DNA of 64,000 nucleotides from Thereva unica (Eukaryota; Arthropoda; Insecta; Diptera; Therevidae). Below, piece after piece: positions 44,331 to 54,428 of the stretch (positions are counted from its first letter, which is position 1; every line of letters begins with the position of its first letter). The position numbers and the translations under genes are program-made. Under the pieces are notes generated by a model. That model was not told the DNA's origin. It saw only the letters and a program-made list of their open reading frames with translations, and did not search any database. The stretch covers positions 158,052,393 to 158,116,392 of the forward strand of contig OX465281.1 of NCBI GenBank assembly GCA_949987705.1. The letters run 5' to 3'.

Positions 44331-45844
44331 GTGAACGAAAATATTCTACCTTCGATAGGGAACTCCTGGCCGCATATTTAGCGACCAAAAGATTTCGACA
44401 TTTTGTGGAAGGAAAACAATTTACTATTTATACAGATCACAAACCTCTAACTAAAGCCATATGTTCAAAGTCAGAAAAGTCTTCACGACAAACTAACCAA
44501 TTAGACTACATAGCCCAACTCACAACTGACATTCGGTATATCAAAGGTCCACTTAACATTGTTTCGGATACCTTATCCAGGTCTCATATTGATGCAATAG
44601 ATCTCAAACTAGACTTACAAACAATACATGCCGAACAAAATAAAGACGAAGAGTTAAAAGGACTACTAACAAACAACCAAAATTCCTCTGTCAAACTTAA
44701 CAAGGTTTTCATCCCTCTCCAGGAAGTATACATTTGGTGTGAAACAACCACTGATGTTAACAAACCATATGTGCCAGAGTGCTTACGTCGGATAGTCTTT
44801 CACTCATTACATAACTTGTCACATCCGAGCATCCGGAGCACCAGAAACCTAATAACGTCGAGATATTTTTGGCCACAAATAAACAAAGATGTCACAAGGT
44901 GGGCCAAATGCTGCATCCAATGTCAGAAATCAAAAATTTCTCGTCACACTATAGCCCCATATGGAAGCTTTAAAGTACCCGAAGGAAGGTTTGAACATAT
45001 CCATATGGATATTGTCGGACCGCTACCACCCTCCAATGGTTATACATACTTATTAACAATTAAAGACCGATTTTCGCATTGGCCTACAGCAATCCCACTT
45101 AAAAATATCTCTTCTGAAAACATCGCAAAAACTTTCCTTCACCAATGGATTGCCCAATTTGGGGTACCCATGACTCTAACCACTGACCAAGGTCCTCAAT
45201 TCGAGTCAGGGCTGTTTAAAGACTTATCAAATATTATGGGAATCCACCGCATTAGAACAACCACCTACCATCCCCAATCGAATGGATTAGTAGAACGTTT
45301 TCATCGACAATTAAAAGTAGCCATTCGAGCCACCAACGACCCTAAAAAGTGGTATTCTAACTTGCCATGGATTCTTCTTGGAATAAGGTCCGCGGTAATA
45401 GAAGACATAGGCTTAGCACCAGCTCAAATCCTATACGGACAGTCTTTGCGCCTGCCAGGAGAATTCGTTACTACAAATACCACTATGAGCTCAAAAATTA
45501 CCTCTACAGCAGCCAAACAAATACGAGAGGCCATAAGTAAAATACAACCTAAGACGACCCGAGTTCGAAAACAAAATAATATATTTATACCACAAGCTAT
45601 TTTCACATGCTCGCATGTCTTTGTCAGGGAGGAGATATACAAAAGTAGCTTAAATCCACCTTACAGTGGACCACACGAAGTACTGGAACGAAACGATAAA
45701 TTTTACAAAATACACATCAACGGTAAAAATCAATTAATCTCAATAGATAGGTTAAAGCCAGCTTTTATTTCCAACCCAGACATGTTCACGGTTAATCGCC
45801 AAACTAGATCAGAATGTAAGAAGAGAGTAACTTTTTGTTTATAA
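43256..45844 (+). pseudogene. pol: Gypsy pol: RT, RNase H, integrase with a SINE insertion
   Basis: The 862-residue frame starts at RT (LGICRPSSSP). Motifs are DLIRAYHQIPV, FEFLRMPFGVKNG, and catalytic CVDD in place of YxDD. RNase H opens with LWVDASNDAIGGVL and includes YTDHKPL. Integrase has H-H-C-C (HNLSHPS...CIQC), D in DIVGPLPP, D in TTDQGPQF, E in VERFHRQL, and a C-terminal PYSGPHEVLER. Between LSFFS (residue ~306) and KYSTFDREL a ~155-nt SINE fragment encodes a Lys-run and unrelated residues without a stop. It destroys part of RNase H yet keeps the frame open. Confidence 0.9.
44172..44326 (+). mobile_element. 5'-truncated SINE inserted in gypsy pol
   Basis: Matches the 3' part of the SINE family: ATCTTCCGGCTAGAGCT, GTACAAAGGGACTTTCCCTA, then a ~28-nt A-run. 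Opposite in window orientation to the two other copies, same as the gypsy gene. Confidence 0.85.
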
Positions 45845-46107
45845 AAAAAAATAAAGAACGAAAATTTCAAATCCTTCAAAAATAATGTAATATTAGCATT
45901 TTAAATTTTTTTTCATTTTGAATTTTTGGAAATAAGAATTTTTTGAAGCATAGCAAATTAAGTAAATTTCTAGATAATTAAGAATTATAATATCATTAAA
46001 AAGTCAAAAGAATTTTGAAACAAAAAAATAAGTAAAAATTCATAATTGTTATCAATTATTATTGAAAATTTTTTTTTAAGAAAAACATGTAATGAATTTT
46101 TTTTTTA

Positions 46108-46275
46108 CGAAGGAGAGTGATGTAGCGGTTCACAAACAAGAATTTACGGAACCGCTATGGCACTATCACCCGACAAGAATGAAGTCAGTTCAAATGCTGC
46201 TTCCATGAGATCAAGAAGGAATAAAAGATCGGTGCGAATAAGTGTGTTTTAATATTTAATATACTATATCCCACA
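46108..46275 (+). repeat. 3' LTR and polypurine tract of the gypsy element
   Basis: Polypurine CGAAGGAGAGTGA (46108-46120) is followed by a 155-bp LTR, TGTAGCGG...CCCACA (46121-46275). The 5' LTR is absent. Confidence 0.75.
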
Positions 46276-46658
46276 GAGGTTACAGCCTATTAGTGAATTC
46301 CGAACCAATGATACATGATCTGATCTTCTCAAGTGGAAGATAAAGCGTAAAAAGTCATTAAATGCAACATTAATGGGCCATCCACACTACGCGGACTTAG
46401 ATCCCACGCGCTTTTTGCCGTACGGCCTCAGTAAAAAGCGCGCATGAGCTTTAAATCGTGAGCAAATTGAGAAAACAAATCAATTTCCATATGAAAGGCC
46501 GTACGCGCTTCTGAAAAGCCCGTGTTGTGTGGACGTAAAATGTACCTTTTTAAGCACAGCCTTTTGTCCGTGCAGTTTGGTCGTGCTGCCTTTGCCATTA
46601 AAAATATCACAAAAAAGGCCATTAAACTCTATATGAAAAAAATTGGCAAAAGCGCGTG

Positions 46659-47014
46659 ACTTAAGTTTTGAGTTGAGCCAAAACAGAAAAAAAATAAAGA
46701 TTTTAAAAAATAAAATTTATTTCCACTAAACGACAACGATACAAGTTAACGCTTTGAATTATAAACTGTAAGTAATTGCTGAAAGCTTATTAGAATATCT
46801 CTAAGGTAAAATTTTATTATTACAATTTGCTGATTAAGAAGTTTTCTAAAGAGGGAAATTGGATCGGCGGAAACCGTCCAGACAAATTCTATGGAAATTT
46901 AAAGAGCAAAAATTTAATGGCAATGAAAGAATATTATGCTTATGTTGTATTTAATGTGGGAACATTACTATAAGGATTATATGTATTTCTCTATTCTAAT
47001 GTGGTAACATAACT
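46659..47014 (-). repeat. 3' LTR of the errantivirus-like provirus
   Basis: Begins AGTTATGTTACCACATT on the minus strand and ends AACTTAAGT. The polypurine tract AGGAGGGAGG lies directly upstream (47015-47024). Confidence 0.95.
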
Positions 47015-48607
47015 CCTCCCTCCTAAAGAATGCAGCGAGGGCCAAAAGAGCTGCATTTCACTTCTTCCTGCTGTGGGTTCTTCTGATGGACGTTGAGAAA
47101 TGTTGCAGATGACTGGATGATCCTTTTTGGTTGATTTACGGTACAGGTAAAGCAGTGCAATGATGATAATGATGCTGCTAATTCCCAGCGTCGAGGTTGT
47201 TATGATGTCCCTTTTCCTCGTTTTTATGGCTAGCAGTTCTATTTCTCTTCTATCGTTAACACTGTTGATTCTTAGTTTCCGCAATCTTAGGTCTTCTATC
47301 AATGATGAATAATTTACTTGTTGTAGGACGGTGGGGTATATGTGAATTTCGTCCCAATATGTACCCATATCGTCGGTATAATCGATGTTATTTATTCGGA
47401 CTGTGCAATTATTTATTCGTAAAAGATGTGTCCCTTTTAGATTGAAGCTGGAACCACATGAGGGCTTGATGACTGTCTCTGGTATATTCATCAGGAGTAG
47501 ATAATTTGGCTCAGGTTGGATGATTTCTGATGTCACTGATCTTTCAATTAGATGACATTGAGCTGGTTTATTTAGAAGAAGTTTCCCAATGCATGTAGAA
47601 TCGCTGGTTGTTTCCTGGTATCTAGATTCTTTGCAGTAGAAGATATTTTCTATTTTTTGGCAGGGTAAGTCGAAATATTGGATTTTTTGGGTATTGTGGA
47701 TGATATACGGTTTTATGTCAATTGTTAAGGTTTGGTTTATTGGGAGTGGGATAATATGTAACATAGAATATTGTTCTTTAGAAATGATTGGTATTTGTAC
47801 GTTAAATATTATATTGCTATTATTGTAATAAGCTTGTAAATCGAGAAGCTCATAGACATGTTCATCTGAATTAATCTTGATTGACTGGTTTTTTAAATAT
47901 TGGTTAATATGTGTTAGTTCATCTGAGTTTAATATTTGTTTGGATATTATGTTTAGTCGAGCTAACATTAGGGTTTCTGATAAGCTTACTAGATGATTAT
48001 TTAATAAATCTATGTTGTAGTTAATTTGATTTAGGAATTGTGTATATCTTGTCATATCTCTGTTACTTTTAATTGCATTAGCTACGTCTTGGCGTATGTG
48101 GGTAAGATATTCTTGGATCGAGTTTTGTTGGTGATTTATGTGATTTGTAATAGTATTAAATCTATCTGTCATCTGCTGGTTGATGAGTATCTGTCTATTC
48201 ATTTCATTTTTTAGGGTAGACTGGTTTGAATCGATGTTTTGAATTTCATCGTTTAGACGGTTGGCATCGTCTGCGTCCATGTTCCCGGTAATACATTTTA
48301 TAATACTACCTAACCCATTTATAAGGCCTCTTTTGGTTCTGATTTTAGGCATTAACATTTGAAGTCTATTCTTTAGATCTAATAACTTAAGGGTAGTAAT
48401 GTTTGTGGAGTCTCTTATTTCTTCTATTTTACTTAAACTGAGTAATGATTCTGTTAACTTGTTTATTGTTAATTCGTAAGTTTCGAGTCGTATAATGTGG
48501 AATAGGCTGTTGTGTCCAAGTACTGTTCTAGCTTGTCCGATTCTCATCGTCAATGTTTTGTGTCCCGTCAGGTCTCGTACTTCTAGTTTCTGTCCGGTCA
48601 CGGTCAT
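46991..48607 (-). CDS. env: Env, F-type fusion glycoprotein of an insect retroelement
   Basis: 538 residues related to baculovirus F and gypsy-type Env. A furin-like site R-T-K-R ends at residue 93, followed by a Gly-rich fusion peptide (GLINGLGSIIKC). A helical heptad region spans about 110-220, with conserved Cys between 310 and 420 and several N-glycosylation sites. A membrane segment lies near 470-489 (SSIIIIIALLYLY) with a short basic tail. The frame overlaps the end of pol by ~80 nt and runs into the 3' LTR. No signal peptide is visible at the first Met, so the true N-terminus probably comes from a spliced leader exon. No internal stop. Confidence 0.9.
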   Translation of the reverse strand: MTVTGQKLEVRDLTGHKTLTMRIGQARTVLGHNSLFHIIRLETYELTINKLTESLLSLSKIEEIRDSTNITTLKLLDLKNRLQMLMPKIRTKRGLINGLGSIIKCITGNMDADDANRLNDEIQNIDSNQSTLKNEMNRQILINQQMTDRFNTITNHINHQQNSIQEYLTHIRQDVANAIKSNRDMTRYTQFLNQINYNIDLLNNHLVSLSETLMLARLNIISKQILNSDELTHINQYLKNQSIKINSDEHVYELLDLQAYYNNSNIIFNVQIPIISKEQYSMLHIIPLPINQTLTIDIKPYIIHNTQKIQYFDLPCQKIENIFYCKESRYQETTSDSTCIGKLLLNKPAQCHLIERSVTSEIIQPEPNYLLLMNIPETVIKPSCGSSFNLKGTHLLRINNCTVRINNIDYTDDMGTYWDEIHIYPTVLQQVNYSSLIEDLRLRKLRINSVNDRREIELLAIKTRKRDIITTSTLGISSIIIIIALLYLYRKSTKKDHPVICNISQRPSEEPTAGRSEMQLFWPSLHSLGGRSYVTTLE

Positions 48608-49538
48608 TAACCTGAAATTTTTTCTTTTTCTTTAACCTGCTTTTATGTATTTTCTTATTATCTATAGTTACTACTGTTACTTTCTTGTTCTTTTTAATTC
48701 TACGTTTACTAAACCTTTTCGTTAATTTATTTCGTCTACATTCCTTTCTATGAACTATAGTACCTATTTCTAAATCTTTTGGTTCTTCTCTATTTACGTT
48801 TAACTTTCTTATATTAGCTTCAACTTTCTCTTCTAATAAGTTCTTTATTTCTGGAAATAGTTTTTCTTGAAATTCATTTAATTTTTTAAGGTATTCATGT
48901 TCATTAGTATATTCTACGTTCTTATTAAATTTATATGTTCTCCCGGAAAATAACTCGAAGGGAGTTAATTTAGTTACAGAATGGATAGAATTATTGTAAG
49001 TAGTTATAGCTTCGTTAATAATATCATCGTGTTCTTTTTCGCTACTTTTATCGCGTATTATTCTATAAATTTCAGTTAAAGTAGAATGGAAACGTTCTAC
49101 CGGTCCATTACTGCTTGTTTGTTGGAATGAGGTTATATGATGATGGATCTTATACTGTTTGCAAAAATCTGCAAAGAGGGTGGAAGTAAATTCTGACCCT
49201 TGGTCGGAGACGATTTTACGAGGAATGCCGTGAAGGCTTATATAATGTTGAAGGGCTTGTACCATCGTTACACTGGTTCTAGCGGGGACCGTATATGCGG
49301 ATGCAAATTTGGAGAACTTGTCTAATATTGTTAAAACTTGTTTTTTATTAATACTATATATGTCTATATGTAATATATCTAACGGTTTAATAGGCGTTTC
49401 TGGAATTTCGTATATGATTTTAGGTGGGTTCCTATCATATTTCAATGTGTGGCACTTCTCACAATTATTTATTATTTTTGTTATCCGCTGTTTCATTAGG
49501 GAAATAATATTGTCTCTTGAGGTGTAGCAGAGTTTCAT
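48528..49538 (-). CDS. Integrase of the errantivirus-like provirus (frameshifted from pol)
   Basis: The 336-residue frame carries the end of the zinc domain (NNCEKCHTLK), catalytic D in DILHIDIYS, D in VSDQGSEF and E in PVERFHSTL, and a basic C-terminal region rich in Lys/Arg. All three catalytic acids are present. Normally this is the C-terminal part of pol, but pol ends at 49465 in another frame after RQYYFPN. One inserted or missing base near 49490-49510 would explain it. It overlaps env at its 3' end, as in other errantiviruses. Confidence 0.88.
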   Translation of the reverse strand: MKLCYTSRDNIISLMKQRITKIINNCEKCHTLKYDRNPPKIIYEIPETPIKPLDILHIDIYSINKKQVLTILDKFSKFASAYTVPARTSVTMVQALQHYISLHGIPRKIVSDQGSEFTSTLFADFCKQYKIHHHITSFQQTSSNGPVERFHSTLTEIYRIIRDKSSEKEHDDIINEAITTYNNSIHSVTKLTPFELFSGRTYKFNKNVEYTNEHEYLKKLNEFQEKLFPEIKNLLEEKVEANIRKLNVNREEPKDLEIGTIVHRKECRRNKLTKRFSKRRIKKNKKVTVVTIDNKKIHKSRLKKKKKFQVNDRDRTETRSTRPDGTQNIDDENRTS

Positions 49539-52092
49539 TAATGCCTCTATAGTTGCTTTGAGAATGATAATCAGAGATTATTTGATCTTGTCGATCCTCT
49601 TCGATGACGTCTTCAACCAATTCCGTACATCGTAGTAATTTGAAGCTTTTATTTCTTGAAAAGTATTTCGAGTATACATCTTGGACGAGTTTGAAGGTAT
49701 TATCATCGGTAAGCACTGCAGTGACTTTATTACATGGAAGGTATTTTTTGAAAATGCTTATGATAATTTGTTCCGAGTATTCAGGTAAATGAACTGTACG
49801 ACGTTGTTTATTCCTAAAAAGTGTATGAAGAGAAATGGGGGGTCTCTTATTGGATTTCTCCAAAATCAGTTGAATGTTAAATTCATTGAGGGGCCTTTCG
49901 GATATATAAATGCCGTCATTGAGGTTTTCTTCTGCGGAATGGATTGTAGCGACACTTGTGCCTGGTTGGTTTTCAGCTTCATTCATATTTACCTCAATAT
50001 TTTCATTTTCTAATTTAATGCGACTTAAAGCGTCTGCATTGGAATTCGCTGTGCCCTTTTTATATACGATATTATAATCGTATTCCTCAAGTTTGAGCCT
50101 CCATCTTACCAACTTGGAGTTTGGCTCTTTGAGGTTCATAAGCCATAGAAGAGGCTTGTGGTCTGTGACTATGGTAAATTTACGTCCAAATAAATATGGG
50201 CGGAAGTATTTTGTTGACCACACAATGGCAAGCAGTTCTTTCTCTATGGTAGAGTAGTTGATTTCTGAACTGGTCAAGGTTCTACTGGCGTAACATATGG
50301 GTCTGTCACTGCCGATTGGGCCTTGCGATAGAACGGCGCCGATCGCATAATTGCTGGCGTCGGTGGTTAAAATAAAGGGCTTGGCAAAATCAGGATATTG
50401 CAGGATGGGGTCGTTCATAAGAAGTTCCCTGCATAATTGAAATGCTTTTCTGTAGCGATCGTTTAGATCTATTTTCTTACCCTTTTTTAAACATTCCGTT
50501 AGCGGTTTTGTAAGCTGGGCGAAGTCTTTGATAAACTTCCTATAGTATCCAAGGAGTCCTAGAAATGACTTTATCTCCTTTGGAGTCTTAGGGATTGGGA
50601 AGTTTCTTATAGCCTCAATTTTTTGGGGATTAGGTTTTACTCCCTTTGTAGTTACTATGTGCCCAAGGAATGCGATTTCCTTTTGGAGAAACTCGCATTT
50701 GTCCAGTTGGACTTTGAAATTGGCTTCTCTTAGCTTGCGAAAGACTGCTGATAAATTTTCAAGGTGTTCTTGCAATGACGTAGAAAAGATGATTATATCA
50801 TCAAGATATACTAAGCAAATTTTCCCTATAAGTTCTTTCAGAACACTATCCATAACGCGTTGGAAGGTGGCAGGTGCGTTTTTGAGTCCGAAGGGCATTC
50901 TTACGTATTCATAGTGCCCTCCTTCGACTGTGAATCCAGTCTTTGGGATATCTTCTGGGTTCATTTCTATCTGATGAAACCCACTAGCGAGATCTAAGGT
51001 GGTGAAATATAAGCATTTACCCAGTTTATCCAATATTTCTGTAATATTGGGTAACGGATATTTATCATCAACGGTCTTTTCATTTAGCTTCCGGTAATCA
51101 ATTACCATTCGCCATTTTTGTTTTCCGCTGGCATCGAGTTTTTTCGGAACTATCCACACGGGAGAGCTCCATGGGGAATAACTGTGGCGGATAACGCCTT
51201 GCTCAAAAAGATCTTCTATTTGCCTTCGTACCTCGGTCTTGTGTACGTAAGGGTAACGATAAGACTTAGTATAAATGGGAACATCATCATTGGTTTTGAT
51301 GCAGTGTTTTATTTTATTAGTGAACGTTAAGTTGTCACCATCTTTAAGGAAAACGTCTTCAAAATTTCTGCATACTTGCACAAGTTTCCTTTTTTCTTCG
51401 GTGTTTAAATGTGAAATTCTAAGCAATTTCCTTATGTCTATGTCGGTATCTTCCATGACATATTCGCTTTCTACACTAGAATGATTGAGTTCTATATAAT
51501 CATCTGAATTAAGGGACATAACTTTAAGAGGTTGTTCTACCAACAATGTTTGTTCGGCTTCGGATTCGTTAACTATCTCCATCAGGCTGTACCATTCCTT
51601 AGATAGGTAGAGTCCTTCTGAGATGAATAAATTGGGGGATACTTCCATACTTCTGCAATAGATATTTCCGTCTTTTATATCAACTGGTAGTTTTACTACT
51701 ACTTTCGACATAGGCGGAATTGTATATTTTGGAGACATTAAATTTGGCTTGATAAACAACGGGATTTCCGAATTTTTGGTTACAAGTTTTTGGTTTTCTA
51801 AATCTACTTTGCCACCAAGGGGTGTTAAAGCATCTAAACCTAAAAGGCCATCAAAATAGTTGTGAAACTTGAAAACTAGGAATCGTGTTTTACCAGGTTG
51901 GTTAAACTCGATGAAGTTCGGTAGTATTACCTCATGCTCTAATTTGTGTTTGTCTAACATTGTTATGATTATTCTGGGAGTTGTGGTTACTATACTGTTA
52001 GGGTCTACGAACTCAGGGTTAATAAATGACGAAGAGGAGCCAGTATCAACTAAGAATTTGAGGGGTCTCCCATAAGGTGATGAGACATTCAT
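49465..52092 (-). CDS. pol: Pol: protease, reverse transcriptase, RNase H
   Basis: The 875-residue frame opens at the protease (FLVDTGSSSSFI, residues ~13-24). RT has TLDLASGFHQI, VRMPFGLKNAPATFQR and catalytic YLDD (LVYLDDIIIFS). RNase H has TTDASNYAIGAVLSQ and VTDHKPLLWLM. The frame is open upstream of the first Met and overlaps the end of gag in the -1 register, which fits ribosomal frameshifting used by errantiviruses. It ends prematurely inside the integrase zinc region, and the rest continues in the frame starting at 49538. Confidence 0.93.
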   Translation of the reverse strand: MNVSSPYGRPLKFLVDTGSSSSFINPEFVDPNSIVTTTPRIIITMLDKHKLEHEVILPNFIEFNQPGKTRFLVFKFHNYFDGLLGLDALTPLGGKVDLENQKLVTKNSEIPLFIKPNLMSPKYTIPPMSKVVVKLPVDIKDGNIYCRSMEVSPNLFISEGLYLSKEWYSLMEIVNESEAEQTLLVEQPLKVMSLNSDDYIELNHSSVESEYVMEDTDIDIRKLLRISHLNTEEKRKLVQVCRNFEDVFLKDGDNLTFTNKIKHCIKTNDDVPIYTKSYRYPYVHKTEVRRQIEDLFEQGVIRHSYSPWSSPVWIVPKKLDASGKQKWRMVIDYRKLNEKTVDDKYPLPNITEILDKLGKCLYFTTLDLASGFHQIEMNPEDIPKTGFTVEGGHYEYVRMPFGLKNAPATFQRVMDSVLKELIGKICLVYLDDIIIFSTSLQEHLENLSAVFRKLREANFKVQLDKCEFLQKEIAFLGHIVTTKGVKPNPQKIEAIRNFPIPKTPKEIKSFLGLLGYYRKFIKDFAQLTKPLTECLKKGKKIDLNDRYRKAFQLCRELLMNDPILQYPDFAKPFILTTDASNYAIGAVLSQGPIGSDRPICYASRTLTSSEINYSTIEKELLAIVWSTKYFRPYLFGRKFTIVTDHKPLLWLMNLKEPNSKLVRWRLKLEEYDYNIVYKKGTANSNADALSRIKLENENIEVNMNEAENQPGTSVATIHSAEENLNDGIYISERPLNEFNIQLILEKSNKRPPISLHTLFRNKQRRTVHLPEYSEQIIISIFKKYLPCNKVTAVLTDDNTFKLVQDVYSKYFSRNKSFKLLRCTELVEDVIEEDRQDQIISDYHSQSNYRGINETLLHLKRQYYFPNETADNKNNK

Positions 52093-52124
52093 GTAAAGTA
52101 GATGATCACCATGCTTGTTTACGT

Positions 52125-53624
52125 CTAAGTATCCGATTGATGGTTCGAGGCGGATTCTGGAAAATTTACGTCGGCTATGTTAGCATCTTCTTCCGGAGCA
52201 ATTTTTGCCTCTGGTGGGTACTCAGTATAATTATCAGGGTGTTGGTTATAGAACCTATCAAGATTTGAATAATGATAATCATTAGTATAATAGTTGTCAT
52301 ACTCGTAGCTTTGTTCGGTTTGTGGATTCTCTTCCGATACAGCAAAGAATTCTTTGTTAACGAAGTTTGGTTGGGGATTGCGAATATTGGTATTACCTGA
52401 GCTAGTGTCCATCGGCTCTGGTTTAGGCAATTGAGATCGATATTGCTGATTTTGTCCAAAGACGTTTGAATTAAAAGGTCTATGTTGTGGAAGAAATTGC
52501 CTTTGCTGTTGTGAGAAAGGTCGTTGCCTAGTTTGTTGAGAAAAGGGTCTTTGTTGTGGAGAAAAGAAATGCTGTTGTACAGGGGCTCTTTGTTGTGGTA
52601 CAAATGGTCTCTGATGTGAAAAGGGTTGATGTGTTCGAAAGGGTGGTCTATTCTGATAATTTGCCTGATAAAAATGTGGGGTTTGACGTATTTTATTTTG
52701 TTCATCCTTTCTCTGAAAACTATTACCAAAATGGGTACGATCACTTTTGACGTAATAAATATTTTGCTCTTTAATGCAGTAGGAGAACGCAACTGCTAAA
52801 GACTCGGGACGCATTGCTCGTATTGTTGAGCCTAAGGGTTCTCGTAATCCTGTTAAAAATGCGTTAAGACACATTTCCCTAAAAAGGTTTTCTTTTGCTG
52901 TAATTACGTTTGTTTGAGTTTCGTGAATTTGCAAATGATTGAACATGGCAGCTTGAATTTCGATAATTTGACTGTAAAATTTTTCTACCGTTTTATCATG
53001 TTGTTTTAGTGTATGTAGATCACGAATGAGAGAGGTTTCATTCCTCTTATCGGAATAATGGAGGACTAAATTTCCTTTTATGCAACTCCATTCTAATAGA
53101 GTGCCATACATGTTAAGGACTTCGTTGGCGGGGCCAACGATTTTATTGCGAATTGCTCGAATAAGAATGCGACCGTATATTGTTCCGTTTGCTTCACTAA
53201 CGAGGAACAAAATTTCCTCTACATTGCGGATAAAATCATGTAGGAGTCGAGGGTTTCCGTCAAAACTTGGGAGATCTTTAACCGCATCGGGAATTCTTAA
53301 TGTTTTAAACACTCCACTGGCCATATCTGATATTGCAATGTTATTGCTTGCGACGCTTGAATTTTGGGCCTGAGGTGGACTACCACCAGAGTGGGGCAAA
53401 TCTGTATGATTTGGCATATTTGAAAATTCACTTAAATCACTTGTTTTACCCGATTCAAAATTATCTTCTATTCCACTTAAATTTTCCTCTAAGTTTTCTT
53501 CTAAAATATCGTCTAATTCGCCTAAGTTTTCCCGGCTACCAAGACTAAACAAATTATTTAATCTAAGACCTTTTATGTTATAAGGCAAGGTTCTCGATTT
53601 ACCTTGCTTCTTATCTTTACTCAT
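52125..53624 (-). CDS. gag: Gag polyprotein
   Basis: 499 residues. An acidic, Ser-rich N-terminus is followed by a capsid-like region (about 105-290: LPSFDGNPRLLHDFI, LKQHDKTVEKFYSQI, AFLTGLREPLGSTIR). Then comes a Gln/Pro/Phe/Arg-rich region with five or six QRPF-type repeats (about 320-395) and a Tyr/Asn/Asp-rich tail. No CCHC knuckle is present, as in gypsy-group errantiviruses where basic repeats serve nucleic-acid binding. The first Met follows ~800 nt of leader. The frame is uninterrupted. Confidence 0.9.
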   Translation of the reverse strand: MSKDKKQGKSRTLPYNIKGLRLNNLFSLGSRENLGELDDILEENLEENLSGIEDNFESGKTSDLSEFSNMPNHTDLPHSGGSPPQAQNSSVASNNIAISDMASGVFKTLRIPDAVKDLPSFDGNPRLLHDFIRNVEEILFLVSEANGTIYGRILIRAIRNKIVGPANEVLNMYGTLLEWSCIKGNLVLHYSDKRNETSLIRDLHTLKQHDKTVEKFYSQIIEIQAAMFNHLQIHETQTNVITAKENLFREMCLNAFLTGLREPLGSTIRAMRPESLAVAFSYCIKEQNIYYVKSDRTHFGNSFQRKDEQNKIRQTPHFYQANYQNRPPFRTHQPFSHQRPFVPQQRAPVQQHFFSPQQRPFSQQTRQRPFSQQQRQFLPQHRPFNSNVFGQNQQYRSQLPKPEPMDTSSGNTNIRNPQPNFVNKEFFAVSEENPQTEQSYEYDNYYTNDYHYSNLDRFYNQHPDNYTEYPPEAKIAPEEDANIADVNFPESASNHQSDT

Positions 53625-53730
53625 TAATTTTTCCGAAAAACAAAAAATTCCTTTCGTTTACTCTATTTAAAATTTCAATTAATTTCACTTAATTTCAATT
53701 CCTATGCTTTTTATGCACTTTTTATTAATT

Positions 53731-54046
53731 AATTCACTCAATAAAAAAAATTCTTATTTAATATATTTGTTTAATTCATTCAATAAAATGCAAAATTCAA
53801 AATATTTTCCTTTATTTAATATATCTTATTGTATTTAATTAATCCACTTAATAAAAAAAATTCTTATTTAATTTATTTGTTTAATTCACTCAATAAAATT
53901 CAAAATATTTTCCTTTATTTAATATATCTTGTTGTATTTAATTAATTCACTTAATAAAAAAATTCTTATTTAATTTATTTGTTTAATTCACTCAATAAAA
54001 TTCAAAATATTTTTCTTTATTTAATATATCTTGTTGTATTTAATTT
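53731..54046 (-). repeat. Triple ~105-bp AT-rich repeat in the proviral leader
   Basis: Three head-to-tail units (starts 53731, 53841, 53944) share TTCACT(C/T)AATAAAAA, TTCTTATTTAAT and TTCAAAATATTTTCCTTTATT. They sit between the 5' LTR and gag, where the Drosophila gypsy element carries its insulator repeats. I see no known insulator motif, so the function is open. Confidence 0.85.
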
Positions 54047-54407
54047 ATTTAAATTATATTTATAAGGATTAGGAAGGGATAGAAAATATAGGAAAGTAAA
54101 AATCCAAAATTTGACTTACAGAATTATAACCAAAACTTCCTTCATTGTTGAACGTTTTCCGGTATTAAGAGTTGAAACTCGCCGATCCTTTAAATAGTGT
54201 GATGAACAGATATTCCCACGATGTCTTCTGGAAAATCCCTCGTAGCAGCTTCAATATTCCCTCGATGTTGCTTTACTTGGGCTTGCTCACTTTTCACTAA
54301 TCGCACTTTTTGTAATGTTTTTCCACACCGATAAACCGTCGATGGGTTTGAAATTAATTACCGATAAACCGTCGATATTATTCCAAAAATATTAATAAGG
54401 ATCGTTA

Positions 54408-54428
54408 CCGGATCCTACCGACTGCGCC
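54408..54428 (-). other. Primer binding site, tRNA-Ser-like
   Basis: Adjacent to the 5' LTR the minus strand reads GGCGCAGTCGGTAGGATCC. With the last T of the LTR this complements the 3' end of insect tRNA-Ser (from memory), the primer of the 17.6/297/ZAM group. Confidence 0.8.

Larger units (their letters stand above)
42538..46275 (+). mobile_element. 5'-truncated Ty3/gypsy element, CsRn1-like
   Basis: Starts abruptly inside gag at a CCHC-type knuckle (near 42572, CWYNRRYG...CISPC), followed by protease, RT, RNase H, integrase, polypurine tract and one 155-bp LTR. The flanking LINE continues without loss on both sides, with GAG at 42535-42537 and 46276-46278. Integrase and protease wording suggest the CsRn1 group. 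Confidence 0.85.
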
